Shown here one piece after another: positions 1-7,951 of a stretch of 8,879 bases of DNA. Made by a program: the position numbers and the translations under genes. The number at the start of each line of letters is the position of its first letter. The first letter of the stretch is position 1. This stretch comes from an uncultured Clostridia bacterium (lineage in GTDB: Bacteria; Bacillota; Clostridia; Christensenellales; CAG-917): NCBI GenBank assembly GCA_947174215.1, contig CAMWIB010000037.1:1-8879 (forward strand), given 5' to 3'. Below the pieces are notes generated by a model that searched no databases, was not told the origin of the DNA, and saw only the letters and a program-made list of their open reading frames with translations.

Positions 1-3000
1 GTATAGTTGGTACCGCCCGTACGCGTGAAGTAGTCCGCCTGCGTCGTCACCATTTTGAGGGATTGCGGCTTGCCGTCGTACACTACCGATTTGAGGTAGG
101 AGCCGTTAGTCTGCAACGTACCGTTTTCAAGCGTAGGCAACGTGATTATCTGACGGTTAATAGTTATCGTAAACGGTTTAGCGTCAGTATTCGTAGTACC
201 TCTCCACTGGAAGTAGCTACCGCTGATTAGGCTTACGGTGATGGTATAACTACCTGCCGTTGCCATATGGATGTTAGCGCAATCCTCGCCGTCAATCCAG
301 CTTATTGTCGGAAGCGGGCTGATGCCGTTACCGTTGAGGAGGTTGACCGCTCTTGTGAATGCAACCGTAACCTGCGACTTCTTTATGCCTCTGATTCTGA
401 AATCATAGCCCTCAGGTCTATAAGTTGTCGTGAACGCGTTATCCGTAAACGCATTGTAGGTTTCTGTAACGTTGTCATCCTCATCAGTCGTCGTAATAAC
501 TTCGACCATATCAGGCACGTCAACGTTCTGCTTTCTGACCTGCAATCTAAACGTGAGGTTTTCAACACCGCCCGTATTCCATCTATAATTGTTGTTGTTG
601 ATAAGACCAATCGTGATGGAAGCAGGATAGTAAGTACCACCGGATATCGTTGTGGTATATCTTACGTTGTTGAAGCTAATGTACTTATAATCTCTGCTCT
701 GGATAGGCGTATAGGAGCCGTGGTTGGTAGAGTTCCAGTAGTACCAGCTCTTCAAGTTGATAACGCTCATATCGTAGTCTTTGATTTGAGCCTGAATGAC
801 GTTACCTGTATAATCGACGTTTGCATCCAAACCGTCGATACTGTACGAGCAACCGGCGGGGATATTATCCTTGAACCATTGCTCGTCGAATGACGGCTGA
901 ACGATGCTCTTCGGCTCGATGATGAAGGTATACGCCGCAGCAACGGTGCTACCGCCCTTCCACGCATAGTTCGCTTGGAGGGTTGCTCTTATCGTATAGG
1001 TGCAAGCCTGCGACTGGTAGACGTACACATAGTGGTCTGTTGCCCAAGTCGTATCTACCAAGGTGAGGTTGTAGCTGCTGTTTGCAGTTGCAACCGAGAA
1101 CTTCATCGCGGCCGCCGTATCGTGCTTCAAGAGGACGAATTGGTTTATACCTGAGAAGGTAGTCCTATACTCGGTGCTACCGACAATCTCCGTCCACGTA
1201 TCCTTATCAGCAACGTCGGTTGCCGTGTAGAACTCCGGTCTTTCGACCTCCATCGGGTTGACGATGAAACGTTGAGTCATCGTGGTTTCGCCCGAAGACC
1301 ACTGATAAAGATTCGTATTGGAAATCTTTATTGTGATTGTATACGTGCCTGCGTTACGCGCTGTTCTGATAGCGGTTGTGTTGCCGTTATCCCACATTGC
1401 GCCCGTTTCGGCAGCCGCAGACAGGTCGCCCGAAATGCCGACCTCGTTGCTGTGAACCTTCTTGAACTTAATCTGATAGATATTGCCCGTGTAGTCAACA
1501 CTGTGACCGTCAACGATAAGCGTATCCTTGGTGTTATTGGGATTCGCCTCTGTCGGGTCTGGTTCAACGAGGTAAATTTCCGGCGTTTGTATCGTCTTCT
1601 TGGTTACAATGACCTGATAGGTCTTTTGCGTACGACCGCCTTCACCGTCCCAGTGGTAGTTGTTGTTGGTTGTATCCATAGTGACGGAATACGTGCCGGG
1701 TCCGTTGGGCTTCATCGTAACTTGATAGTAGCTGTTACCCGTCTTGTTTCCGTCGGAATCCGTTTCCTCAACAACGCTGAATCCGCTGAAATACGTGGAG
1801 CTGTAACCGGGCGCATATCCGCCGTTGCTGACAACGCCGTTATTCGCCGCTGGACGCTTCAAGTAGAAAGTGAGCGGTGAAGTGCTGTACTCAACCGTTA
1901 TGATATTTGACGGTTCGACAAGACCGTTGTACTCCATTTCGAGTACAGGCAATCTCATTTGCGTAATCTGAACGGTAAATCTCTTGTAGTTGTCGTACTT
2001 AACGCCGTCCGCCCAAATATAGTTGCCGTTTGCAAGATACACGTCAACGTTATACGTGCCGACTGTCGTCAAGGTGACGTACGAGTAGTTGACCATTGCC
2101 GTTTCGGTTTCGCCCGCCTTAGTATATTGGACGGGAACCGTATTGGTACCGAGAACGTGCGCATAGTTGTATCTTATCTGAGTCGCGTCAAAGGACTCCC
2201 AGAAGTTGTTTGCTTCTGTGACGAGCGGGACGAACATGATGTTCTGCGGCTGACCTGTGTAGGTAAGCACGAGCGTTTCGCCAGAAAGCATCGTCTTGTT
2301 TGTAGCGTCGTAAATTCTCGGCAAAGCAACCTTCTTCTGCTGTACGCGGATGGTAAAGACCTTCGCGTCCCAGTTCTCGTTCTTCCAACGGTAGTTAGCC
2401 GTAGGTGTGAGCGTAATTCTGTAATCGGCTGCGCTGTAATTTTTGAGAATAATCGTGTTCTGCTCCGCAGAGTTATCCACACTCTGAGTCATCAAATCAG
2501 TGTTGCTGAGAACTGATGAGTAGTATGTAGAACCCTTGAAGTTTGTGAGCAGGTAGGACAGCGTCGTGTTCGTCACGCTGTATGTTTCGAGCGCGATACG
2601 CGTACCTTGGTCGATATCGGGGTGATTGGGAATTGGATTGCCGCTGACGTCAAGCTTGACGAATGTCGGGATTTCCATTTCCGCTCTTTGTACAATGATA
2701 GTGTAGACTGGGTTGACAGTCGTACCCTTCCATTGATAATAGTTTGTGTTTGCAACCGTCAGCGTAATGACGTACGTACCTGCGTTTATCGCATAGAAGT
2801 ACACGTATCCGTCGCTGTCCGGCACAAGGTTGCTCGTCATTGACGTACCTGACACTGCGTCGGAGATTGCAATGCTGTTTGAAACGACGTTTCTGTCATA
2901 GCCGGAGAACGTGATAGCCTGTTGCTGACCTGTGTAAGTCAACGTGAACGTTCTTGTAGCAGGGTCATAATTCGATGGTACTGACGGTGTGGTGACTTCA

Positions 3001-6000
3001 CCTTCTCCATCACCCTCTTCTTCACCTGTCGAAGGTGTCGGTGCCTTTGGCAGGACAAGCTCCGGTACTTCGACCTCTACTTTGAGGAGGAATATCGTCA
3101 AGGTTCTTGCACTTGAATCAATAGTGCCGTCGCCGACTTCCCAAGCATAGTTGTCGGTAGGCGTAACCGTCCACCACCAGCCTTCGGCTCTCGTAGCGTT
3201 GGTCGTGTACTGTCTGAGCCAGCAACGGTAGAGGTTTCCATCGCCGCTTACGAATGAACCGTTCTGATAGGTCGTGTTGTTGCCCGCAGCAATTGTGACG
3301 TTGGTGCTGTTTACGTTTGTAAACTCGAATCTGTGATAGATATCGCCCTGTCTGTTGTAGGCGAGGTACATTGCGCCGTTGTTCGTCGTCTTTTCAGACT
3401 GCAAAGAAGATGACGCATATGTACTGTCAAGACCGTAGTATCTTATCTCAGGGAGCGTAATACCAGCCCTTCTGATTACGAAGTTGTAGACGCGGGTACC
3501 CGTTGTGACGGAGTCATCCCATGAGAAGTTTGCTCTCAGGCTGACGGTAATGGTATACGTACCTGCATTTGTAGCGGTGTACGTGTATACGGTGTTGTTG
3601 CCGCTCCAAGCCGCCGTACCGCCGCTCGGACCAGAGGTCGAAACCGTAACCATGCTCGAGTCAATATCTATAAGGCTTGCCTTCTTCGCGGTGGTATCAT
3701 ACACCTTCATAAACTGATAGAGCGAGGCGTCGCCGGACTCGTCACCTGACTTATCAAACTTAGGCACTGTAACCTTTGCCGCTTCTATGATAATTGTAAA
3801 TACCTTAGCTTTTGTGCCTTCGTCTAACAGTAAGCCCTTCCAACGGTGGTTTGCGTTTGGCGTAACCGTAACGGTAAACTGACCGACCTGAACGTAACCC
3901 GTGTTGGTCTGCGTGATATAGCCCTTCAAGCCGCCCATGCTCGCGTCAACCGTTCTTGAGAAGTTGGAGCTTGCAGGACCTGCCATAGACTGACTCATCT
4001 TGGCGTTGTCATAGCCCTTGATGAAGAAGTAGTGGTCGGCAGTCGGACGGAACGGAAGCGTAAGCGTATCGCCAACGGGCTTATAGCCTGTTGCCGTATC
4101 CGCCGTATTAGAATACTGATTATTGGTGTAAAGCAACGTAGGTGTTTCAACCTCTGCTCTCTCTATGACGAGAGTGAAGATTTGCACGTTCTTGCCCGCG
4201 ATTGTCGGGTTCAAATCGGGGTCAGTCGCCCACTCATCATAGTAGTAGTTGTTGCTTGTATTAAATCTAAAGTTTATGGTATACGTACCCGCGTTTGTCG
4301 CGTAGAAGTCCCAGTGTCCTGTCGGAGTGTTATTTGAATAGCTCGACGAACCGCCCGAGTAACCAATGTCGTTTGCGCGGCCTGTATAACCCGCGATATA
4401 CATATGAATCGGCGCACCCGTGTACGTAAACGTTGCCGTACGCGTTGCTTCGTCATACTTACCGCCAAGCGTATTGTCAATTGCCTCACCCTTGTCGTTC
4501 GTGGCGTCGCCCGACATTCCGTCAAGGTAAGGTACCGGTGTTTGATATTTGTTGACTCTTATGTCAAGACGTCTTGTTTCATACGTACCCGCACCGTCCC
4601 AGCAGTAGTTTCCTGTGGGGGTAATACGCATATAAGTCGTTCTTATAATGCCCGTATCGCGCCTATAAAAGTGGAAACGAAATGCAGTTTTGCTTCTGTC
4701 AAAGTCGCTGTTGCCGATATAGTTGGTGTTGTAGCTGTTTTCAGCGTTGTCGATAACTACGGTGACAAAGTTCTCCGTTGCGTCGGTAACGCCGTCAATC
4801 AGCATGTACATATAGCTTGAATTCGGGTCTGTCCAGTAAAAGTCAATGACGCCTGCGCTTATAGGACCTGTATACACCGTTACAGGTGCCGTGTTCGCCC
4901 ATGAGCTGTTGCCGCCGTGGCTGATAATGTTGTGATTAACCTTGTTGTCGGGACCGTTTATCGCCAATCTCTTTATGATTATGGTGAAGCTTCTGGTCGT
5001 TGCGGTCTTTCCTTCGTCATAGTCCTCCCACTGGTATCTCGCAGTGTTTGTAAGCGACAGGTTGAGCGTATAAGTACCCGCGTTCTGCGCTTGGAAGTGG
5101 AATTGATTGACGTATGCGCCGGAGTTGTTTGTCATAGACTGACCGGAACCGCCGTTTGACACAGAAACAGAAGCCGTAACGATGTTGGTGTTGGTAAATG
5201 GCTCGATAGTCAAGCCGTAAACGCGCTTAGCATACGTATATGTGACGGTGGTGTTGTAGTCCGTGCTTGTCTTTACACCGCCCATATCGTCAATGTAAAT
5301 CTTTTCGTCAACAATCTTGTTGGGGACTTTTACATTTTCCTTTTCAACGATAATTGTGACCGTTCTTGTAGATGTAGAGCCGTCCTCCCAGCAATAGGAT
5401 GCCTGTGGCACGATGTTGTATACGCAGGTATACGGATTGACGTTACCGCAGACGTAGAAGTCACACGTCTTCAACGTTGCATTGAAGCCTTGATTGACTA
5501 TATATGTACCGTTGTTTGTGGTGAGTGTAACCTCTGCCGCGAGGCCAAAGCCCTCAACAGAGAAGTATCTGTGAGCGTCGCTGTACGGAATGCGGTACTC
5601 GTAGTTCATCGTAACGATGTCATAGCCCGCCGCATTGCCCTTATCGACAACGACCTTCTTGTTTGCCGCGCTACGGCCGCTGTCCGTGCCGTAGTAGCTG
5701 AGCTGGTGTTCACCGATGATTGGCTTTCTGTTGATAAACAGGAAGTAGTCTCTCGTGCCGTTTGTACCATCTTCCCACGTATAGTTGCCGTTTATAGCAA
5801 GTCTAAGACGGCAGGAATAACCGTCGTACACGGAGTACCACATACGGTAATACTTGTTTACAACAGTTTCACGGTAACCTCCGCCAAGTCCGCTACCGCC
5901 GCTTCCAGAACTGCCGCTGACCTGATACCAAGTGTTGTTGATAGAAACTGCCGGGTGATACTTGACTTCAAGATAGAGATTCGCGCCATCCGCATACGTA

Positions 6001-7886
6001 ACGTCAAGCCAGTTGTAGTACGTGGCGTTGTTCACCTTCTTTGCCTTACCAAGGTTGGTTGTAGTACCGTCTGTGCCGCCGCTCGACGTCTTTCCGTCCT
6101 CGCACAAACCGTTGAGGATGTTCAAATCAGGTACGACCGCACGGTTGACGACAAACGTGTAGGTTCTGTCCGTACCCGTGTTGTAGATGCCGTAGTCAGC
6201 CCATTGATATCTGTCCGTAAGATTAAGTCTAAGCGTTACGGTATACGTGCCGTAGTTTGTTACGCTGTACGAATAAGCCTTTGTCGGGTCTGTGGAGCTG
6301 GTCGTATATGTAAGTCCCGAGTGTGCAACGGAAGTAACCTGCTTGTGCCAGTGGTTGAGGTTCATGTAGACAGGTTGCGCTTCATACGTATAGGAAATGC
6401 TCGTTTGCTCCGCATTCGTCAAACCTTGGGTGCTTGCGTTCTCGGAGCCAAGATGTCCGTTGACAATCTTCGGAACTTCAACAATCTGCTTTGTAATGGT
6501 TATCTTTATGGTTTTTGCAAGTGCCGTACCGTCCGCCCAGCAGTAGTTTGCAGTCGGGGTAATCGTCAACGTATGGTCGCCGATTGTCGGCCAGCCGCTT
6601 GCCATGTTGTTGTGATAAACTCTGAACTTATACAACTTGGCATTGTTGTCAAATTTGCCGAAGTTGCTGTAATTCATGTTGTTGGTGCTTGGGTTGTTGA
6701 CAGTAACCATCGCACTCGTAAGACCGTAGATAGCGTAATAGGTATGCTGTTCGTTACCTGCGGCGTCAGTCTGGAACTCATGAGTATAATGGAATGGGAT
6801 TGGGCTTGACTTGTCCTCTTTATCCTTTCCGACAGGATTCTTCGCATACATAGCGTCTTCGGAATCGCCGTTCGTGGGGAAACCATAGAACCTGATTTCA
6901 AGGTTATCGGGCATCTTCAATCTTTCAACTTGAATAGTAAAGACCGTAGTCGGCGTCATTCCGTTCAGCCAATCGTACTTTGCGGGTTCCCTTATTGCAA
7001 GCGTGATTGTAAGAATACCTGCGTTTGTCGCCGTGAAATTGTATCTGTACGGAGCAGTAGAATCATTACCAAGGTTGCCGGCAGCAACTTGGTTTGTATT
7101 GATGGTAACCGTAAATATATCAGTAAAAGCTTTATTCTTATACTTAGACTCAAAAACTGCCGGTTGTGCAGAGCCGGAATATGTAAGAGTCTTCTTGTGG
7201 TCGTTGTCGCTGTCCGCGTCTATAAGCTTCGGAAGCTCAACTTGACCCTTTGTAACTTGAATCGTGTACACAAGAGCCGTCGTTGCGCCCGTAACCTGCC
7301 ACGCGTCGCCCGCATTTTTGAGCGTGAACGTCACCGTGTAGTTACCTACGGGCGTGCTGGGGACGATACCGACCGTGATGGTCTTGTTTCCGTCCGTACC
7401 CGTCGAGGTATAGCTCATGTAGCTCGTATTTGACACCGCAAAGGTCAAGTTGCCCGTTGTGGTATCAGTATTCATATCTACACCGGTGAATCTTACAGAC
7501 TGCGTTCTCTCAGGGTCAACGGTGATTGTCGTGACGAGCGTTGTACCGTCGTGGTTCTTGAACTTCTGTGAACCGTCGGTATTCCAGCCGTCAGGCACTT
7601 GGAATACGGGTTGCTTGATTGCTGTCGCCGCGGTAGTCGCATATTCCTCGCTCTCCGCAGTGACGTCAGTGCCGCCCGAAACCAACGCCTCATTGCCGCT
7701 CGCTAAACCGTCGGGCAATGCCGCAGAACCTGTCGTTCCGTCTGTCGTTATTGTCGTAGAATCCGCAGATTCAAACGCCGTTGCGCTCTGGACTTGTCCC
7801 GCGTGGAACGCGCCTACGATACCAAACGATATCACGAGCATAGCAATCAGCAAAATCAAACTAATTCTAACTCTAACATTTTTCAT
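1..7886 (-). CDS. Giant secreted surface protein of Ig-like repeats, C-terminus outside window
   Basis: An unbroken minus-strand frame of 2,628 codons, over 280 kDa, runs off the left edge. It begins MKNVRVRISLILLIAMLVIS, a Sec-type signal peptide, followed by a Ser/Thr/Ala-rich spacer (residues 30-90) and then 20 complete repeats plus a partial one. The repeats are rich in Thr, Tyr, Asn and Val, have alternating beta-strand patterns and share a 'YxW' core, which suggests an extracellular stalk or adhesin built from bacterial Ig-like domains, broadly like MBG/YDG-type repeats. That family assignment is by eye. The start is supported by an AGGAG site 8 bases upstream and an in-frame TAG at 7992-7994 with no ATG between. 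No enzymatic motif is visible. A cell-wall anchor (LPXTG, SLH or other) would lie beyond the edge, so attachment is unknown. Leu codons TTA/CTA and Ser TCA are scarce. It is sure as a gene, probable as a surface protein, and unknown in ligand. Confidence 0.93.
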   Translation of the reverse strand, partial: MKNVRVRISLILLIAMLVISFGIVGAFHAGQVQSATAFESADSTTITTDGTTGSAALPDGLASGNEALVSGGTDVTAESEEYATTAATAIKQPVFQVPDGWNTDGSQKFKNHDGTTLVTTITVDPERTQSVRFTGVDMNTDTTTGNLTFAVSNTSYMSYTSTGTDGNKTITVGIVPSTPVGNYTVTFTLKNAGDAWQVTGATTALVYTIQVTKGQVELPKLIDADSDNDHKKTLTYSGSAQPAVFESKYKNKAFTDIFTVTINTNQVAAGNLGNDSTAPYRYNFTATNAGILTITLAIREPAKYDWLNGMTPTTVFTIQVERLKMPDNLEIRFYGFPTNGDSEDAMYAKNPVGKDKEDKSSPIPFHYTHEFQTDAAGNEQHTYYAIYGLTSAMVTVNNPSTNNMNYSNFGKFDNNAKLYKFRVYHNNMASGWPTIGDHTLTITPTANYCWADGTALAKTIKITITKQIVEVPKIVNGHLGSENASTQGLTNAEQTSISYTYEAQPVYMNLNHWHKQVTSVAHSGLTYTTSSTDPTKAYSYSVTNYGTYTVTLRLNLTDRYQWADYGIYNTGTDRTYTFVVNRAVVPDLNILNGLCEDGKTSSGGTDGTTTNLGKAKKVNNATYYNWLDVTYADGANLYLEVKYHPAVSINNTWYQVSGSSGSGGSGLGGGYRETVVNKYYRMWYSVYDGYSCRLRLAINGNYTWEDGTNGTRDYFLFINRKPIIGEHQLSYYGTDSGRSAANKKVVVDKGNAAGYDIVTMNYEYRIPYSDAHRYFSVEGFGLAAEVTLTTNNGTYIVNQGFNATLKTCDFYVCGNVNPYTCVYNIVPQASYCWEDGSTSTRTVTIIVEKENVKVPNKIVDEKIYIDDMGGVKTSTDYNTTVTYTYAKRVYGLTIEPFTNTNIVTASVSVSNGGSGQSMTNNSGAYVNQFHFQAQNAGTYTLNLSLTNTARYQWEDYDEGKTATTRSFTIIIKRLAINGPDNKVNHNIISHGGNSSWANTAPVTVYTGPISAGVIDFYWTDPNSSYMYMLIDGVTDATENFVTVVIDNAENSYNTNYIGNSDFDRSKTAFRFHFYRRDTGIIRTTYMRITPTGNYCWDGAGTYETRRLDIRVNKYQTPVPYLDGMSGDATNDKGEAIDNTLGGKYDEATRTATFTYTGAPIHMYIAGYTGRANDIGYSGGSSSYSNNTPTGHWDFYATNAGTYTINFRFNTSNNYYYDEWATDPDLNPTIAGKNVQIFTLVIERAEVETPTLLYTNNQYSNTADTATGYKPVGDTLTLPFRPTADHYFFIKGYDNAKMSQSMAGPASSNFSRTVDASMGGLKGYITQTNTGYVQVGQFTVTVTPNANHRWKGLLLDEGTKAKVFTIIIEAAKVTVPKFDKSGDESGDASLYQFMKVYDTTAKKASLIDIDSSMVTVSTSGPSGGTAAWSGNNTVYTYTATNAGTYTITVSLRANFSWDDSVTTGTRVYNFVIRRAGITLPEIRYYGLDSTYASSSLQSEKTTNNGAMYLAYNRQGDIYHRFEFTNVNSTNVTIAAGNNTTYQNGSFVSGDGNLYRCWLRQYTTNATRAEGWWWTVTPTDNYAWEVGDGTIDSSARTLTIFLLKVEVEVPELVLPKAPTPSTGEEEGDGEGEVTTPSVPSNYDPATRTFTLTYTGQQQAITFSGYDRNVVSNSIAISDAVSGTSMTSNLVPDSDGYVYFYAINAGTYVITLTVANTNYYQWKGTTVNPVYTIIVQRAEMEIPTFVKLDVSGNPIPNHPDIDQGTRIALETYSVTNTTLSYLLTNFKGSTYYSSVLSNTDLMTQSVDNSAEQNTIILKNYSAADYRITLTPTANYRWKNENWDAKVFTIRVQQKKVALPRIYDATNKTMLSGETLVLTYTGQPQNIMFVPLVTEANNFWESFDATQIRYNYAHVLGTNTVPVQYTKAGETETAMVNYSYVTLTTVGTYNVDVYLANGNYIWADGVKYDNYKRFTVQITQMRLPVLEMEYNGLVEPSNIITVEYSTSPLTFYLKRPAANNGVVSNGGYAPGYSSTYFSGFSVVEETDSDGNKTGNSYYQVTMKPNGPGTYSVTMDTTNNNYHWDGEGGRTQKTYQVIVTKKTIQTPEIYLVEPDPTEANPNNTKDTLIVDGHSVDYTGNIYQIKFKKVHSNEVGISGDLSAAAETGAMWDNGNTTAIRTARNAGTYTITIKISNTNLYQWSSGETTMTQRFIVNPMEVERPEFYTATDVADKDTWTEIVGSTEYRTTFSGINQFVLLKHDTAAAMKFSVATANSSYNLTLVDTTWATDHYVYVYQSQACTYTIRATLQANYAWKGGSTVAAAYTFIIEPKSIVQPSFDEQWFKDNIPAGCSYSIDGLDANVDYTGNVIQAQIKDYDMSVINLKSWYYWNSTNHGSYTPIQSRDYKYISFNNVRYTTTISGGTYYPASITIGLINNNNYRWNTGGVENLTFRLQVRKQNVDVPDMVEVITTTDEDDNVTETYNAFTDNAFTTTYRPEGYDFRIRGIKKSQVTVAFTRAVNLLNGNGISPLPTISWIDGEDCANIHMATAGSYTITVSLISGSYFQWRGTTNTDAKPFTITINRQIITLPTLENGTLQTNGSYLKSVVYDGKPQSLKMVTTQADYFTRTGGTNY
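2973..3044 (-). other. Pro/Glu/Gly-rich acidic linker between repeats 12 and 13
   Basis: Residues 1615-1638 contain APTPSTGEEEGDGEGE and then VTTPSVPS. The usual 'VxVPxL' hand-over from repeat 12 (EVEVPELVLPK) precedes it, and repeat 13 begins after it with a standard TLTYTGQQQ. It resembles the disordered hinges of Gram-positive wall proteins and would divide the visible array into 12 and 8-plus domains. Confidence 0.8.
5391..5465 (-). other. Cysteine cluster in repeat 6
   Basis: Cys at residues 808, 813, 821 and 832 (TCDFYVCGNVNPYTC, then SYCWEDG) lie within 25 residues. The other repeats have one Cys or none at the equivalent place; repeats 3 and 8 share only the 'YCW' Cys (449 and 1095). 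Disulfides or metal binding are possible but cannot be shown from sequence alone. Confidence 0.7.
5877..5918 (-). other. Gly/Ser-rich flexible insert inside repeat 5
   Basis: Residues 657-670 read SGSSGSGGSGLGGG, flanked by WYQV and YRETVV. This is the only run of this kind that I saw in the array. It falls inside a repeat, 34 residues before its core Trp (704), rather than between repeats, and repeat 5 is one of the longest units (142 residues from the previous Trp). It is likely an exposed loop. Confidence 0.8.
7200..7220 (-). other. Acidic DADSDND loop, possible Ca2+ site
   Basis: Residues 223-229 alternate Asp with small residues at the junction of repeats 1 and 2, just after the 'VELPKLI' hand-over. 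This resembles a DxDxD calcium loop, but no following EF-hand-like Glu or helix is visible. Shorter DSDG motifs occur in repeats 13 (PDSDGYV) and 16 (TDSDGNKT). Calcium binding is a guess. Confidence 0.3.
7617..7799 (-). other. Ser/Thr/Ala-rich acidic N-terminal spacer
   Basis: Residues 30-90 of the giant protein, between the signal peptide and the first repeat. The stretch is low in hydrophobic residues and rich in Thr, Ser, Ala, Gly, Glu and Asp (for example ESADSTTITTDGTTGSAA and TAESEEYATTAATA). It lacks the Tyr/Trp core of the repeats. It is probably a disordered and possibly glycosylated linker at the mature N-terminus; the glycosylation is speculation from composition. Confidence 0.6.
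7800..7886 (-). other. Signal peptide of the giant protein
   Basis: Residues 1-29. A basic n-region (MKNVRVR, with K2, R5 and R7) is followed by an uninterrupted hydrophobic core from about I8 to G25. Small residues then offer cleavage after A26 (V24-G25-A26) or after A29. There is no Cys in a lipobox position, so a lipoprotein is unlikely. Export by the Sec pathway is inferred. Confidence 0.85.
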
Positions 7887-7894
7887 AACATTCT

Positions 7895-7899
7895 CTCCT
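7895..7899 (-). promoter_or_regulatory. Ribosome binding site (AGGAG) of the giant gene
   Basis: The minus strand reads CGAGAGGAGAGAATGTT immediately before the ATG. AGGAG is separated from the start codon by 8 bases, an ideal Gram-positive Shine-Dalgarno arrangement that fixes the start at 7886. Confidence 0.9.
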
Positions 7900-7951
7900 C
7901 TCGGAAAATCTTGTTCCTGTTTACTTTTGTTTGTTGTCGCCAAACCCCTTA

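Larger units (their letters stand above)
1..7616 (-). repeat. Array of 20 complete and 1 partial Ig-like protein repeats
   Basis: Repeats are marked by a conserved Trp in a 'YxW' core at residues 196 (AWQV variant), 306, 450, 562, 704, 833, 953, 1096, 1219 (YYDEW variant), 1349, 1456 (FSW), 1582, 1719, 1834, 1958, 2079, 2196, 2309, 2436 and 2561. Spacing is 107-144 residues, mean about 124. Each unit usually has an opening 'TYTGxxQ' (TYTGQQQ, TYTGQPQ, VYDGKPQ), a strand such as NAGTYTITVSL before the Trp, a 'DGT' turn after it, and a closing strand such as FTITINRQIITLP whose 'V/I-x-x-P' hands over to the next unit. The last visible stretch, after residue 2561, opens a 21st repeat. Units are diverged at the protein level, but the DNA for the AGTYT strand stays recognisable (for example ggtatacgtacc on the plus strand near 3549 and 4278). 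Repeat boundaries are approximate. Confidence 0.88.

Noticed and set aside
267..893. 208-codon plus-strand ORF, with similar ones at 1272-1880, 1959-2516 and 6930-7433
   Set aside because: All lie opposite the giant gene in the antiphase register and show no family signature; they are shadows.
5490..6809. 439-codon plus-strand ORF
   Set aside because: It is in exact antiphase to the giant minus-strand frame, its composition (Val, Arg, Cys and Ile rich) mirrors the reverse complement of Thr/Asn/Tyr codons, and it has no recognisable domain. The giant frame has a ribosome binding site, signal peptide and repeats.
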